Shown here: positions 7,642-14,457 of the stretch, piece by piece
How positions within the stretch are numbered: the stretch's first letter is position 1
Layout: every line of letters starts with the position of its first letter
Virus record (IMG/VR): IMGVR_UViG_3300034101_004648
Coordinates: 1 to 61,603 of that record
Length of the DNA: 61,603 nt
Strand: one strand, 5' to 3'
From: a virus
The notes under the pieces: model-generated
Seen by the model: the letters and a program-made list of their open reading frames with translations, nothing else
What the model was told of the DNA's origin: nothing
Databases searched by the model: none
Translations under genes and position numbers: made by a program

Positions 7642-8031
7642 TCATAGCAAAAGACGGCGCTCTAGTCGCTTGATTGTTTCAATAGCCGTAACAGCTCGCA
7701 CCGTCAGTTCATTAGCCCTATAGGGGTCGTAACGCTCCAGCGGCGTGGTGAGCTGGTAGCTCAGTGCCGCCAGCGCCATGTCCAGGGCGTCAGCGTCAGC
7801 CGAGGCGGACCCAGGGGGCACCGGCACCACCTCGGGAAAAAGGCAGAGATGCAGGTGCCCTCCGTCGTCCATCTCCCATGCGCCGGCCGTGATGGCGGGC
7901 AGTGGGCGGGTCGCCGCATCGGGGAAGCGATCCCCTAGGAGCACACCCGTGGGCTGGCCGTTGGCGCCGTGGTGGGGCCACTCGCTGAGCAGCCGTGCCA
8001 GGGCTGCAACGGTGATTGGGGGATGGGCCAT
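7642..8031 (-). CDS. Early protein, unknown
   Basis: 129 residues from ATG 8031, overlapping the stop of the 45-residue gene upstream (ATGA). Contains a His/Leu-rich beta segment (GGHLHLCLFPEVVPVP) and a helical basic C-terminus. Not recognised. Confidence 0.6.
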   Translation of the reverse strand: MAHPPITVAALARLLSEWPHHGANGQPTGVLLGDRFPDAATRPLPAITAGAWEMDDGGHLHLCLFPEVVPVPPGSASADADALDMALAALSYQLTTPLERYDPYRANELTVRAVTAIETIKRLERRLLL

Positions 8032-8168
8032 CACCGCAAAGCCTGGAGGATCACCTCGGGCACCAGCAACAGCTGGGCCTGAGGGTTGACTTGCCGCTGG
8101 CCGTGCCAGATGCAGGGCAGGGCGATGAAAGGGGCCAGGAGAAGCCCCAGGAAGCGGAGGCGGGTCAT
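8031..8168 (-). CDS. Very small membrane or secreted peptide
   Basis: A 45-residue frame starting MTRLRFLGLLLAPFIALP, a clear hydrophobic signal-anchor, then a short polar tail. It has ATGA overlaps with the genes on both sides. Confidence 0.6.
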   Translation of the reverse strand: MTRLRFLGLLLAPFIALPCIWHGQRQVNPQAQLLLVPEVILQALR

Positions 8169-8404
8169 GCGGATGGCCTCGTGGTGGCCAACGTCCGCTC
8201 CCTAGCCTCTAGGCGCCGGTTGCGAGCGCGGAGGCGCTGCAGCTCCTGGAACATGGCGTGTCGCTCAAGCGCCCCAGCGCTTTGGCCTTCTATGAGGCCC
8301 TTGGCGCGAGCGGCGTAGATGGCGTGTTGGCTCGCCTTGTCGGCCATGAAATGGCCAAAAGCAGCGCCAACTCCTAAGCAGACAATGGCGGTTGCAGTGA
8401 TCAT
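8165..8404 (-). CDS. Small membrane-anchored coiled-coil protein
   Basis: 79 residues: one N-terminal membrane span (ITATAIVCLGVGAAFGHFM) and a long charged helix (RHAMFQELQRLRARNRRLEARERTL). The start overlaps the previous stop as TAATG. Such a layout occurs in superinfection-exclusion and spanin-like proteins, but nothing specific is visible here. Confidence 0.6.
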   Translation of the reverse strand: MITATAIVCLGVGAAFGHFMADKASQHAIYAARAKGLIEGQSAGALERHAMFQELQRLRARNRRLEARERTLATTRPSA

Positions 8405-8568
8405 TAAATGGCCTCCTTGGTGGGTAAGATTTCACTATCCAGGTCACGACAGGCAAGCTGATAGCCGAACGCTGCCGCGAGCTTCATGGCGTTGGACGTG
8501 TCGCCCTTGGCTTGCCGGAGGATCTCCTCCTCCGGCACCGCGATTTCAGACGGGACGCAGGCGGGCAT
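8404..8568 (-). CDS. 54-residue early protein
   Basis: Acidic N-terminus, then a helix with AKGDTSNAMKLAAAFGYQLA. It is coupled to the recombination gene upstream (ATGA at 8568) and to the membrane protein downstream (TAATG). Not recognised. Confidence 0.55.
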   Translation of the reverse strand: MPACVPSEIAVPEEEILRQAKGDTSNAMKLAAAFGYQLACRDLDSEILPTKEAI

Positions 8569-9869
8569 CAGACCAGCTCCCGTTGAATGGAATCTTCGCC
8601 GGGCTCCTCCTGTTCCGATTCAGCCGGGGCCGGATCGGGCTCAGGAGCGGCAGCGGCGGCAGCCCTGGGGGCCGGCTTGGCGACGCGCTGGGGCGCTGCT
8701 GCCGACTGCTGCTGTGGCGCATCTTCGGTCGCCTCAGGGACTCGGGGTGTCAGCTCGGCAATCTGCTCAGCGGACAACACTGGCTCCCCGTCCGCGTGGC
8801 CGCAGCCGCGGTTCCAACGCTCCCGACTGCCCGCGTTGGCGAGACTCTGCATCAGGGCGGTGTGTTGCTCGGCGGGGATCTCCGCCAATGCCTCAACCCC
8901 AAAGGCGTTGCAGGCGTCCGCTTGGAACGCAGCCCGGCCGACCGGGCTCAGCTGCCGCTCCAGTGCGGTCAGGAGCTGCTGCTGCTGCTGCTTGGTCAGG
9001 GTCGCGACAGGGGCGGCAGCGGCGGAGGAGGAGGGGCTGAGCACTACCGGGACGGCGCTGGCCTGGGGAGCGAAGGGGAGCCCTGCAACTTCAAACCAGT
9101 CTTCAGGCTTGCTCATTCCATCGCGAAGACTGCAATAAACCTTGCGCAGATCAACAACTTGTGCCGGCTGAATTGCGTCAATGCGTCGTTGAATACGCTT
9201 CTCAATTTGATTTTTGGTTACATTAAACTCTGCAAAGCGCTCAAGCAGCGCTTTTTGAGCATCTGGGCTGGTGTCTGCTGACGCTGCCAATGTCCGTTCG
9301 CATTGCTCAATCGCCGCCTCCTGAACATCGCCAGGAATGATGCCAAGAATGCAAGCACGCAGACGGCGAGACCCTTGGTTGGCAACCAACTCATAGATGT
9401 CGCGTGGGTCGGTGAGCAGAGCAACCCCTTTCCGGGTGTGGCGTTCGTGGGCCACCTGGAAGATTTTCACGTCGCGGACGTTGGTTTCGATGTCCCAGGC
9501 AAAGGCCTCAACAGTTGAAACACCGTCGCCTTGCTCAAGCTCCCTGACGCCGAATTGGATGTTCCCCCAGTATTGAGCGAGGGTTTCGGCAAGCCGAATT
9601 GACGGCCCCGTAACATCTTGGCCGCCGCGACTGTAGGTATAAAGAGCTTTTTCGGCAAGCGTTGGACGCATGCAAGCGTTTAGGATTTGGTCATTGGCCC
9701 GCATGTGATCGCGAGGAAATTGGCGAGCGATGATCATCGCAGCCTGAACTTCGGCAATTTCACGGGAAGCCTGAACGGCGGCAAGCGCTCCGCCGTGGCT
9801 TGCCCCAGGCTGTTGATGTGCGGCTGCAACTGGCTGATTGCCGTTGCGTCTCACCATAGAACTGTTCAT
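8568..9869 (-). CDS. Probable recombination (single-strand annealing-like) protein
   Basis: 433 residues. The N-terminal half is a conserved phage domain (ARQFPRDHMRANDQI, GGQDVTGPSIRLAETLAQYWGN, AWDIETNVRD, ANQGSRRLRACILGIIPGDV) that I associate with phage recombination cassettes, followed by a Gln/Ala-rich linker and an acidic tail (ESEQEEPGEDS) of the kind used by single-strand-binding partners. It heads the early operon that also encodes the RecE-like exonuclease, as exo/annealase pairs usually do. Assignment as an annealase is inference from synteny. Confidence 0.5.
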   Translation of the reverse strand: MNSSMVRRNGNQPVAAAHQQPGASHGGALAAVQASREIAEVQAAMIIARQFPRDHMRANDQILNACMRPTLAEKALYTYSRGGQDVTGPSIRLAETLAQYWGNIQFGVRELEQGDGVSTVEAFAWDIETNVRDVKIFQVAHERHTRKGVALLTDPRDIYELVANQGSRRLRACILGIIPGDVQEAAIEQCERTLAASADTSPDAQKALLERFAEFNVTKNQIEKRIQRRIDAIQPAQVVDLRKVYCSLRDGMSKPEDWFEVAGLPFAPQASAVPVVLSPSSSAAAAPVATLTKQQQQQLLTALERQLSPVGRAAFQADACNAFGVEALAEIPAEQHTALMQSLANAGSRERWNRGCGHADGEPVLSAEQIAELTPRVPEATEDAPQQQSAAAPQRVAKPAPRAAAAAAPEPDPAPAESEQEEPGEDSIQRELV

Positions 9870-9938
9870 CAGTTGCTTTCGCTGGTTGGAACCCTTGCGG
9901 GCTCCGCCACCCTATCCAGACTCGGGCCGGAATGGGGT

Positions 9939-9967
9939 AGCGTACGAAACATCTCGCAACATTGCAA
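9939..9967 (-). promoter_or_regulatory. Candidate early leftward promoter
   Basis: On the minus strand TTGCAA is followed after 17 nt by TACGCT, about 70 nt upstream of the 9869 start. The twin palindromes at 10009 and 10054 lie just upstream, as expected for repressor control of the early operon. Confidence 0.4.
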
Positions 9968-10008
9968 CCGGCTATCCTGATATGGGCTGGCTTAGCTGAG
10001 GCGCATCC

Positions 10009-10023
10009 AATCTGCTGCAGATT
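10009..10023. promoter_or_regulatory. Palindromic operator candidate 1
   Basis: AATCTGCTGCAGATT is a perfect 7+1+7 palindrome. An identical copy lies 45 bp to the right. Both are in the intergenic control region beside the repressor gene. Confidence 0.65.
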
Positions 10024-10053
10024 AACTGCCTCTACTTCATGTGTTCTTTGCTT

Positions 10054-10068
10054 AATCTGCTGCAGATT
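10054..10068. promoter_or_regulatory. Palindromic operator candidate 2
   Basis: Second identical copy of AATCTGCTGCAGATT, 55 bp before the rightward gene at 10123. The 45-bp spacing is about four helical turns, which would allow cooperative dimer binding. Confidence 0.65.
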
Positions 10069-10088
10069 CGCTGATCTCGTTCAACGTG

Positions 10089-10105
10089 CCCCCCCCCCCC
10101 CCCCC
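10089..10105 (+). repeat. 17-base cytosine tract
   Basis: A run of 17 C lies between operator 2 and the start of the 10123 gene. It may vary in length and could influence transcription of that gene, or its length may be a sequencing artefact. Confidence 0.8.
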
Positions 10106-10122
10106 GCAGTCGTGGTGACCCA

Positions 10123-10335
10123 ATGCGAGTCCTGATTGAGTCTGAACAAGAAGCGGCATTGATTGAGCTGCGGCTTCGCGCCGTTCACTACTGCCTAGGG
10201 CCCACGGTTGAGATTGAGGTTTGCTTGCCCGATGGCCGGCGCCTACTTTCGCCACGCGGCGGGCTCTCCCCGGCCGCCCGCTGCGCCTCACTCAACGAGC
10301 GAATGGAGGAGAGGCTGAGCGGGTGTGAGGTGTGA
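10123..10335 (+). CDS. Small rightward control-region protein (Cro-position)
   Basis: 70 residues, ATG 17 nt after the C tract. Its start, VLIESEQEAALIELRLRAVHY, is helical and the remainder contains EIEVCLPDGRRL. It is the only rightward gene between the two leftward blocks, faces the repressor, and its stop directly abuts the repressor stop. The position suggests a Cro or antirepressor role, but no DNA-binding motif is clear. Confidence 0.5.
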   Translation: MRVLIESEQEAALIELRLRAVHYCLGPTVEIEVCLPDGRRLLSPRGGLSPAARCASLNERMEERLSGCEV

Positions 10336-11091
10336 TCAGTCCCTCGGGAGCCGGTAAAGGCGCTCCCTCACATCAGCCGGATCAATCGGCCCGTCACCAT
10401 CCAGGGCCCCCAGCATCGCCCCCAGGACTGGAAGCTCCTGATCCAGATCGCCCCCGGAGTAGACCTCAAAGCCCACGACCACAGACCGCAGGCGCTGCCG
10501 GCGCCTCTCCTCGGTCACCCCGTATGCAGCCAGCGCCCGCTCCAGGGCGTCGCCGATCGTCACCTTCCGGTCCCTGGCCCAGGCCTGCACGATGCGGCTG
10601 AGGTTGGCCGAGAGGCGGCGGGCTTCCATATCACTGATCCCACCCTCTTCCAATGACTCCGGCACCAGGCGGCCGATCCAGACTTGGTAGAGCCCTCCTG
10701 CGTCGAGGGGATCGTGACTCCCAGGATGGCGCAAGCAGAACGGTTCCGCGGGTAGTCCCAGGGTGCTGGGGAGCGGACCGAAATCGGGCAGATCGTCTAC
10801 GGCTTGGCAGCTGATCCCAGCGGCCTGAGCAAGCCTCAGATTCACCTGGGCCAAGGCGTCGATCGTCTGGGGGCCCGCTTTTTTGAGTTGCCCGGTGCGC
10901 AGATAGCTGACCTGACTGGTGGAGAGCCATGTCATCCCCCAGGGATTCGCCCACTGGCTCAGCTTCACCATCTGCTCGTGCGTGAGGCCGTTCCGAGCCA
11001 GCAGCATCCGCACCCCTCGGCTAAAAACGGCGATCCCACCCGCCAGGCGGTCTAGGCCATATTCAGAGCTTGCGTAATCGGATCGAGCCAT
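10336..11091 (-). CDS. HTH phage repressor-like regulator
   Basis: 251 residues from ATG 11091; longer upstream starts give low-complexity leaders. An N-terminal helix-turn-helix region spans about residues 22-75 (LLARNGLTHEQMVKLSQWA, then STSQVSYLRTGQLKKAGPQTIDAL). This looks like a cyanobacterial and cyanophage HTH class with the SQxSxLRTGxxKKxGP recognition helix. The C-terminal half is unlike LexA/cI peptidase domains, so induction by RecA cleavage is not expected. The likely operators are the two palindromes at 10009 and 10054. Confidence 0.65.
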   Translation of the reverse strand: MARSDYASSEYGLDRLAGGIAVFSRGVRMLLARNGLTHEQMVKLSQWANPWGMTWLSTSQVSYLRTGQLKKAGPQTIDALAQVNLRLAQAAGISCQAVDDLPDFGPLPSTLGLPAEPFCLRHPGSHDPLDAGGLYQVWIGRLVPESLEEGGISDMEARRLSANLSRIVQAWARDRKVTIGDALERALAAYGVTEERRRQRLRSVVVGFEVYSGGDLDQELPVLGAMLGALDGDGPIDPADVRERLYRLPRD

Positions 11092-11170
11092 TGTCTGTGC
11101 CTGTTCGTTCCTGCATCGTCGCCGAAAGGCTACAGCAAATGCAGATTCCGGCGCAAAATTACAGCAGAAA

Positions 11171-11202
11171 ACCCCCGTCAACCAGCGAAGCCAACCGGGG
11201 GT
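11171..11202 (-). terminator. Terminator-like hairpin upstream of the repressor
   Basis: ACCCCCG and CGGGGGT form a stem across an 18-nt loop, followed on the minus strand by TTTTCTGC. It lies between the cyAbrB terminator and the repressor start, so it may be an attenuator or a second stop for readthrough from cyAbrB. Confidence 0.4.
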
Positions 11203-11246
11203 CTTCTGGGTGGCAAGCCACCGTACCAACTCTACAGGGCGGCCAC

Positions 11247-11274
11247 AAAAAAGGGAGGCACTGTGGCCTCCCTT
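11247..11274 (-). terminator. Rho-independent terminator after cyAbrB
   Basis: On the minus strand GGGAGGC, a 6-nt loop and GCCTCCC are followed by TTTTTT. It ends the leftward transcript carrying the cyAbrB gene. Confidence 0.85.
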
Positions 11275-11303
11275 GCTTCTGTCTGGACAGGGTTTGACGG
11301 GGC

Positions 11304-11717
11304 TCAGTCGTCGCTATCGCCTGCGCCAATGGGCACCAGGCGAACCTGCTTGCGGCCCAGTTTGATCTCGAACTCGTCGCCGGGTTCCAGGCCGAGCATG
11401 GCGGTGTAGGCCTTGCCGACCATCAGGTTCCCGTTGAACTGCACCTTGGTGGTGAAGCTCAGCTTGCGGCCGGGCTTGCCGGGGCCCGTGGAGTCGCCGC
11501 CGCCAAAGCCCACGCCCTTGGCCTCCAGCAGGGCCTCGTAAAAAGCGGTGAAGTTGAGGCGCTCGGTGCCGTCCTTCTTGGTGCTGACGTAGCCGGTGGA
11601 GCGGACCAGATCGCTCTTTGAGGCATCGCCCAGCTCCTTGACCTTGGCGAGAAGGTCAGCGCCGACCAGGGGGGTAGGCGCTGCGGTTGCAGCGGGGGCG
11701 GGAAGGGTTGCGGTCAT
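11304..11717 (-). CDS. cyAbrB, cyanobacterial AbrB-family regulator
   Basis: 137 residues from ATG 11717. The sequence follows the cyanobacteria-specific AbrB family almost throughout: VKELGDASKSDLVRSTGYVS, TERLNFTAFYEALLEAKG, a GKPGRKLS linker, then the AbrB-type C-terminal swapped-hairpin region VQFNGNLMVGKAYTAMLGL and GDEFEIKLGRKQVRLVP. In cyanobacteria these proteins control nitrogen and carbon metabolism genes and bind DNA broadly. A copy next to the phage repressor may tie lysogeny to host nutrient state or rewire host transcription. It has its own promoter and terminator. Confidence 0.9.
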   Translation of the reverse strand: MTATLPAPAATAAPTPLVGADLLAKVKELGDASKSDLVRSTGYVSTKKDGTERLNFTAFYEALLEAKGVGFGGGDSTGPGKPGRKLSFTTKVQFNGNLMVGKAYTAMLGLEPGDEFEIKLGRKQVRLVPIGAGDSDD

Positions 11718-11740
11718 TGCTGAATCAGATTGCCTAAGCA

Positions 11741-11768
11741 ATACTAATCTTACTCTGCACTAAAGCAA
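11741..11768 (-). promoter_or_regulatory. Promoter for the cyAbrB gene
   Basis: On the minus strand TTGCTT, a 16-nt spacer and TAGTAT precede the ATG at 11717. A short inverted repeat ATTGC-cttag-GCAAT overlaps the expected transcription start and could be an autoregulatory site. Confidence 0.55.
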
Positions 11769-11775
11769 CAGGCAA

Positions 11776-12001
11776 TCACCCTGGCTGCTCGTCGTCTTCG
11801 GCGGGCTCCCCCTCTGCCGCCAAGGCCTCCACGCGCTCTAACTCCTCCAGCAGCGGCACCAAGGGCGCCACCAGGGGCCATAGATCGAGATCAACTTCCA
11901 AGACAAAATCCGCCAGGCGAATTCATGCTGCCCAGCAGGTGACGACGCAGCCGGTTGGCGCAGCGGATCAGCGGCGGAAGAGATGGGCGATCACCAATCA
12001 T
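11776..12001 (-). pseudogene. Frameshifted small gene
   Basis: Reading from ATG 12001 gives IGDRPSLPPLIRCANRLRR, then stops soon after codon 26. One base less near 11926 would continue the frame into IRLADFVLEVDLDLWPLV and an acidic C-terminus to the TGA at 11776-11778, a coherent protein of about 75 residues. The total length is 3n+1, consistent with a single-base insertion. It overlaps the start-side gene by 11 bases like its neighbours. Either a real pseudogene or a sequence error. Confidence 0.55.
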
Positions 12002-12158
12002 CCAGACGGCAGCAGCGAGCCACGGCGGCACGGCGCCCTAGGCCGGTGAGTTCTTGGGCTGAGGCGATGGCGTGAGCTCGGCTGGTGGCCACGAGATCGA
12101 GGGTCACCGGGCCGGCAGGGGTGGGCAGGGTGACGCGATAGGGGAGGGGAGTGGTCAT
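11991..12158 (-). CDS. 55-residue control-region protein
   Basis: Starts at ATG 12158 inside the previous stop. A short beta segment (YRVTLPTPAGPVTLDLVATS) is followed by a helix with AIASAQELTGLGRRAAVARC. Not recognised. Confidence 0.55.
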   Translation of the reverse strand: MTTPLPYRVTLPTPAGPVTLDLVATSRAHAIASAQELTGLGRRAAVARCCRLDDW

Positions 12159-12502
12159 GCACCCCCCAACCTGCGCTGGTCTTCGCCGAGTTCGTCCACC
12201 CTGTAGCCGTCTACTCGGTCGTTGACGCCAAACGCTCGCAACAGCGCAGGCACCATCGAAGCGGCGATCTCTTCCGCAAGCTCGCGGCGCATCTCGAACT
12301 TGCGCCGCCTGATCGTCACGGCATCACCATGGCCGCCAAAGGCTCCAGGCGACGCGAGAAGCAGCGACATCGGTTCGTCGCTCAGCTCTACGCTTTCCGA
12401 CAGCTCGCGCATCAAGTCTTCGCTGATTTCCAGCGAGACAGTTTTCGACTCTTGGCCATAGGCGACGTAGCTAACGGTCAGATCAATTCGGGGGTGGCCC
12501 AT
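12155..12502 (-). CDS. Control-region protein, unknown
   Basis: 115 residues from ATG 12502. Beta-rich acidic N-terminus (GQESKTVSLEISEDLMREL) and a helical, acidic C-terminus. It starts a four-base-overlap cluster leading towards cyAbrB. Upstream in-frame starts overlap unrelated sequence. No function assigned. Confidence 0.6.
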   Translation of the reverse strand: MGHPRIDLTVSYVAYGQESKTVSLEISEDLMRELSESVELSDEPMSLLLASPGAFGGHGDAVTIRRRKFEMRRELAEEIAASMVPALLRAFGVNDRVDGYRVDELGEDQRRLGGA

Positions 12503-12563
12503 GTCAATCGCTGCAGGGTGGGGATGAGTTGCCGGGTGGGCCCCGGCGGGCCGTGGGGGGGGG

Positions 12564-12893
12564 TCAGGTCGCTGCCAAGCGTGCCGCCAGAAACTCGGCG
12601 CAGCTCTGAACAGCAGCAGCGGCCTCAGGCGTGGGCTGGTAGCCGATCTCATAAAGGCGGTCACACAGACTGAAGGCCTCGCTATGCCAGCCCGCGTCAT
12701 GGGCAGCCTTGATCGTGTCGCGGGCAAAGGCGCGGATTTCGTAGAGGGTTGCGGGGCTTGGGGGCACTGGGCGCCAGATATGGAGTTCGATTGGCGGGCG
12801 GCCCGCCCATGGAGCGGTCATCCATTCAGGTCGTGGGCGCTGGTCAAAATCCGCAGCAGTCGCCGGGGTCTTGATGTATTCGGTCGTGGCCAT
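12564..12893 (-). CDS. Control-region protein, unknown
   Basis: 109 residues from ATG 12893. N-terminal Pro-rich stretch, then a helical domain with three Cys/His-containing helices (AAHDAGWHSEAFSLCDRLYEIGY). Not recognised; it stands alone between short gaps of about 60 bp. Confidence 0.6.
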   Translation of the reverse strand: MATTEYIKTPATAADFDQRPRPEWMTAPWAGRPPIELHIWRPVPPSPATLYEIRAFARDTIKAAHDAGWHSEAFSLCDRLYEIGYQPTPEAAAAVQSCAEFLAARLAAT

Positions 12894-12955
12894 GGGTTGG
12901 GTTTCGCTGGTTGACGGTGGCAGGATTGGGTGCGGCTCCGGCGGGCCGCATTGGG

Positions 12956-13144
12956 TCAGGCCAGCAACCGCCGAACCTGCGATCGGTTGCGACCCAGCCG
13001 CTCGGCTATGCGCCGCTGACTGAGCCCAGAGCGGTGCCACCGGCGCGCCCGCTCGCGATCGGTTTCAAGGAACCAGGCGACAACCGCCAGGGTAATCAAC
13101 AGGGGCACGGCGACCCAGAACAGGATGAAGGAGATGGAGGCCAT
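12956..13144 (-). CDS. Membrane-anchored helix-turn-helix peptide
   Basis: 62 residues: one N-terminal membrane span (ISFILFWVAVPLLITLAVVAWF) then a resolvase-type helix-turn-helix (SGLSQRRIAERLGRNRSQVRRLL). A DNA-binding helix pair tethered directly to the membrane is unusual for a protein this small. A promoter with TTGTTC-16-TATAGA lies upstream. Confidence 0.65.
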   Translation of the reverse strand: MASISFILFWVAVPLLITLAVVAWFLETDRERARRWHRSGLSQRRIAERLGRNRSQVRRLLA

Positions 13145-13219
13145 GGTTTGCAATGCGGTGGGATGAAGTGCTCTGGGGCCTCTCAAGGCCTCGCCGGAGC
13201 GGTGTGCTGCGTGGCTGGC

Positions 13220-13247
13220 TCTATAGGCCGTCACCACAACAGAACAA
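13220..13247 (-). promoter_or_regulatory. Leftward promoter candidate
   Basis: Minus-strand TTGTTC, 16-nt spacer, TATAGA, about 75 nt before the 13144 start. The opposite gene at 13415 starts 170 bp to the right, so 13145-13414 is a divergent promoter region. Confidence 0.5.
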
Positions 13248-13376
13248 TAGGGGCAGAATTGGGTAACTGGCAACAGGTGCGGCCACGCTTCCCTGAGATC
13301 GCCCTTCCTGCCCTGATTCTCGGGTATTGCGGCTTGTTAAGCAAGCAATCCAGGGACATGGCGTAGCCCATTCGGG

Positions 13377-13392
13377 TCTGGACAGGCATAAT
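13377..13392 (+). promoter_or_regulatory. Repeat copy with -10-like box before the 13415 gene
   Basis: TCTGGACAGG, one copy of the recurrent CCTGTCCAGA element, overlaps a CATAAT box 23 nt before the ATG at 13415. No good -35 is seen, so the element may be an activator or repressor site. Confidence 0.35.
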
Positions 13393-13414
13393 TGGGGAGA
13401 CCAGCACCGATCCC

Positions 13415-13747
13415 ATGACCGAACTCGATCCCTTTTTTGAAGACCTGGACGACGACCAAGAGGGCGAGGGCCCATCTGAGGCCGTGGCCGAGGTTCTGGC
13501 CCTGGCCGCTGAGCGGCTTGACCTTGCCGGCTTTATTGAACTGGCCCTGTTCTCGGTCGGCACCGTCACTGCCGAGCTGAGCGAACAGCTGGAGGAAGGA
13601 GTCGAAATCAACGCCCAAGAGGTCGCCATTGCGGTCGCCTTGGAGCGACTGCAGATTGCCTCCGAAACCCTGGCCGGCGTTGACTTCGGGGATGGCCCCG
13701 AGGAAGGCGAAGGCGAAGGGGGCGAGGATCTGGCGCTGGCCGCCTGA
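13415..13747 (+). CDS. Acidic solitary protein, unknown
   Basis: 110 residues, strongly acidic at both ends (LDPFFEDLDDDQEGEGP; GPEEGEGEGGED) with a helical middle. It is a one-gene unit with its own start region and a strong terminator, lying against the leftward flow of its neighbours: a typical moron arrangement. The high negative charge would fit a DNA mimic, though this is speculative. Confidence 0.65.
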   Translation: MTELDPFFEDLDDDQEGEGPSEAVAEVLALAAERLDLAGFIELALFSVGTVTAELSEQLEEGVEINAQEVAIAVALERLQIASETLAGVDFGDGPEEGEGEGGEDLALAA

Positions 13748-13777
13748 TCACCTGTCTGAACGGCAGGTACGCCGCAG

Positions 13778-13800
13778 GGGCCCCAGTGGGGCCCTTTTTG
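13778..13800 (+). terminator. Rho-independent terminator
   Basis: GGGCCCC, AGT loop, GGGGCCC, then TTTTTG. It closes the single-gene unit at 13415-13747. Confidence 0.85.
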
Positions 13801-13875
13801 CTGTCAGATTGGCGCCTTTGGCTGCGGCGGATCTGCAACGACTGGCCTCTGGGCCGATTCTGTGCGGAGGGCCAT

Positions 13876-14457
13876 TCACCCTCCCCCCAACGGAATCACC
13901 GTGATCAGCGCCCCCGGCTGTTCGTTGCCGACGCACCAGCGCTTGTCACAACTTCCGCCGACGATTCTGGCGTCATCTTCATAGGCCAAGCGGCTCAGTG
14001 CGTCTTCGGTAGATCGCTGGAGTTTGCTGTAGTCCGGTTTGACGCAGTGAAACAGCGGGGCTTCGCGGCTGGTGGCACTGACCAGGGATGGATTTAAGGG
14101 CTTCAGGGTGCCGTCCCTGCGGTAGTGGTTTGCGGGTCGCTGAAACAGGAACACCGCCGACATGCGCACCGGCCCCTGCATCAGGGGCACCTTCGCCGCA
14201 ATGGCTTCAAGAGCCACCAGCTCACGCCAGGGCTTCACGTTGCGACAGGACTCCCGCATCCCCCCGTTCGGGAGCCAGTCCTTCGAGCCTTGCGGCGCCG
14301 GCGCCATCCCTTCCACCCGAAAGGTGACGCTCTGCGGCCCTGTAAGGCCGTCCCGCCCTGCTCCCGCGCCCTCCCCACCAGAAAGCCCCTGAAGGCCCGC
14401 CGTGGCCAATTCCCTCCGGCGCTGGTGGTGATCCCGACAGGCATTGGCGGCGGTCAT
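13876..14457 (-). CDS. rusA: RusA-family Holliday junction resolvase
   Basis: 193 residues. After a variable basic N-terminus (possibly not translated) the RusA core begins with VTFRVEGMAPAPQGSKDW, and continues through KPWRELVALEA to the catalytic region PDYSKLQRSTEDALS and YEDDARIVGG with its Asp cluster. It resolves branched DNA late in phage replication. It is the last gene of the leftward replication operon and overlaps the preceding gene by four bases. Confidence 0.85.
   Translation of the reverse strand: MTAANACRDHHQRRRELATAGLQGLSGGEGAGAGRDGLTGPQSVTFRVEGMAPAPQGSKDWLPNGGMRESCRNVKPWRELVALEAIAAKVPLMQGPVRMSAVFLFQRPANHYRRDGTLKPLNPSLVSATSREAPLFHCVKPDYSKLQRSTEDALSRLAYEDDARIVGGSCDKRWCVGNEQPGALITVIPLGGG

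Noticed and set aside
10052-10291. Minus-strand frame over the C tract
   Set aside because: Poly-Gly and Arg-rich translation of the homopolymer and operators; not protein-like.
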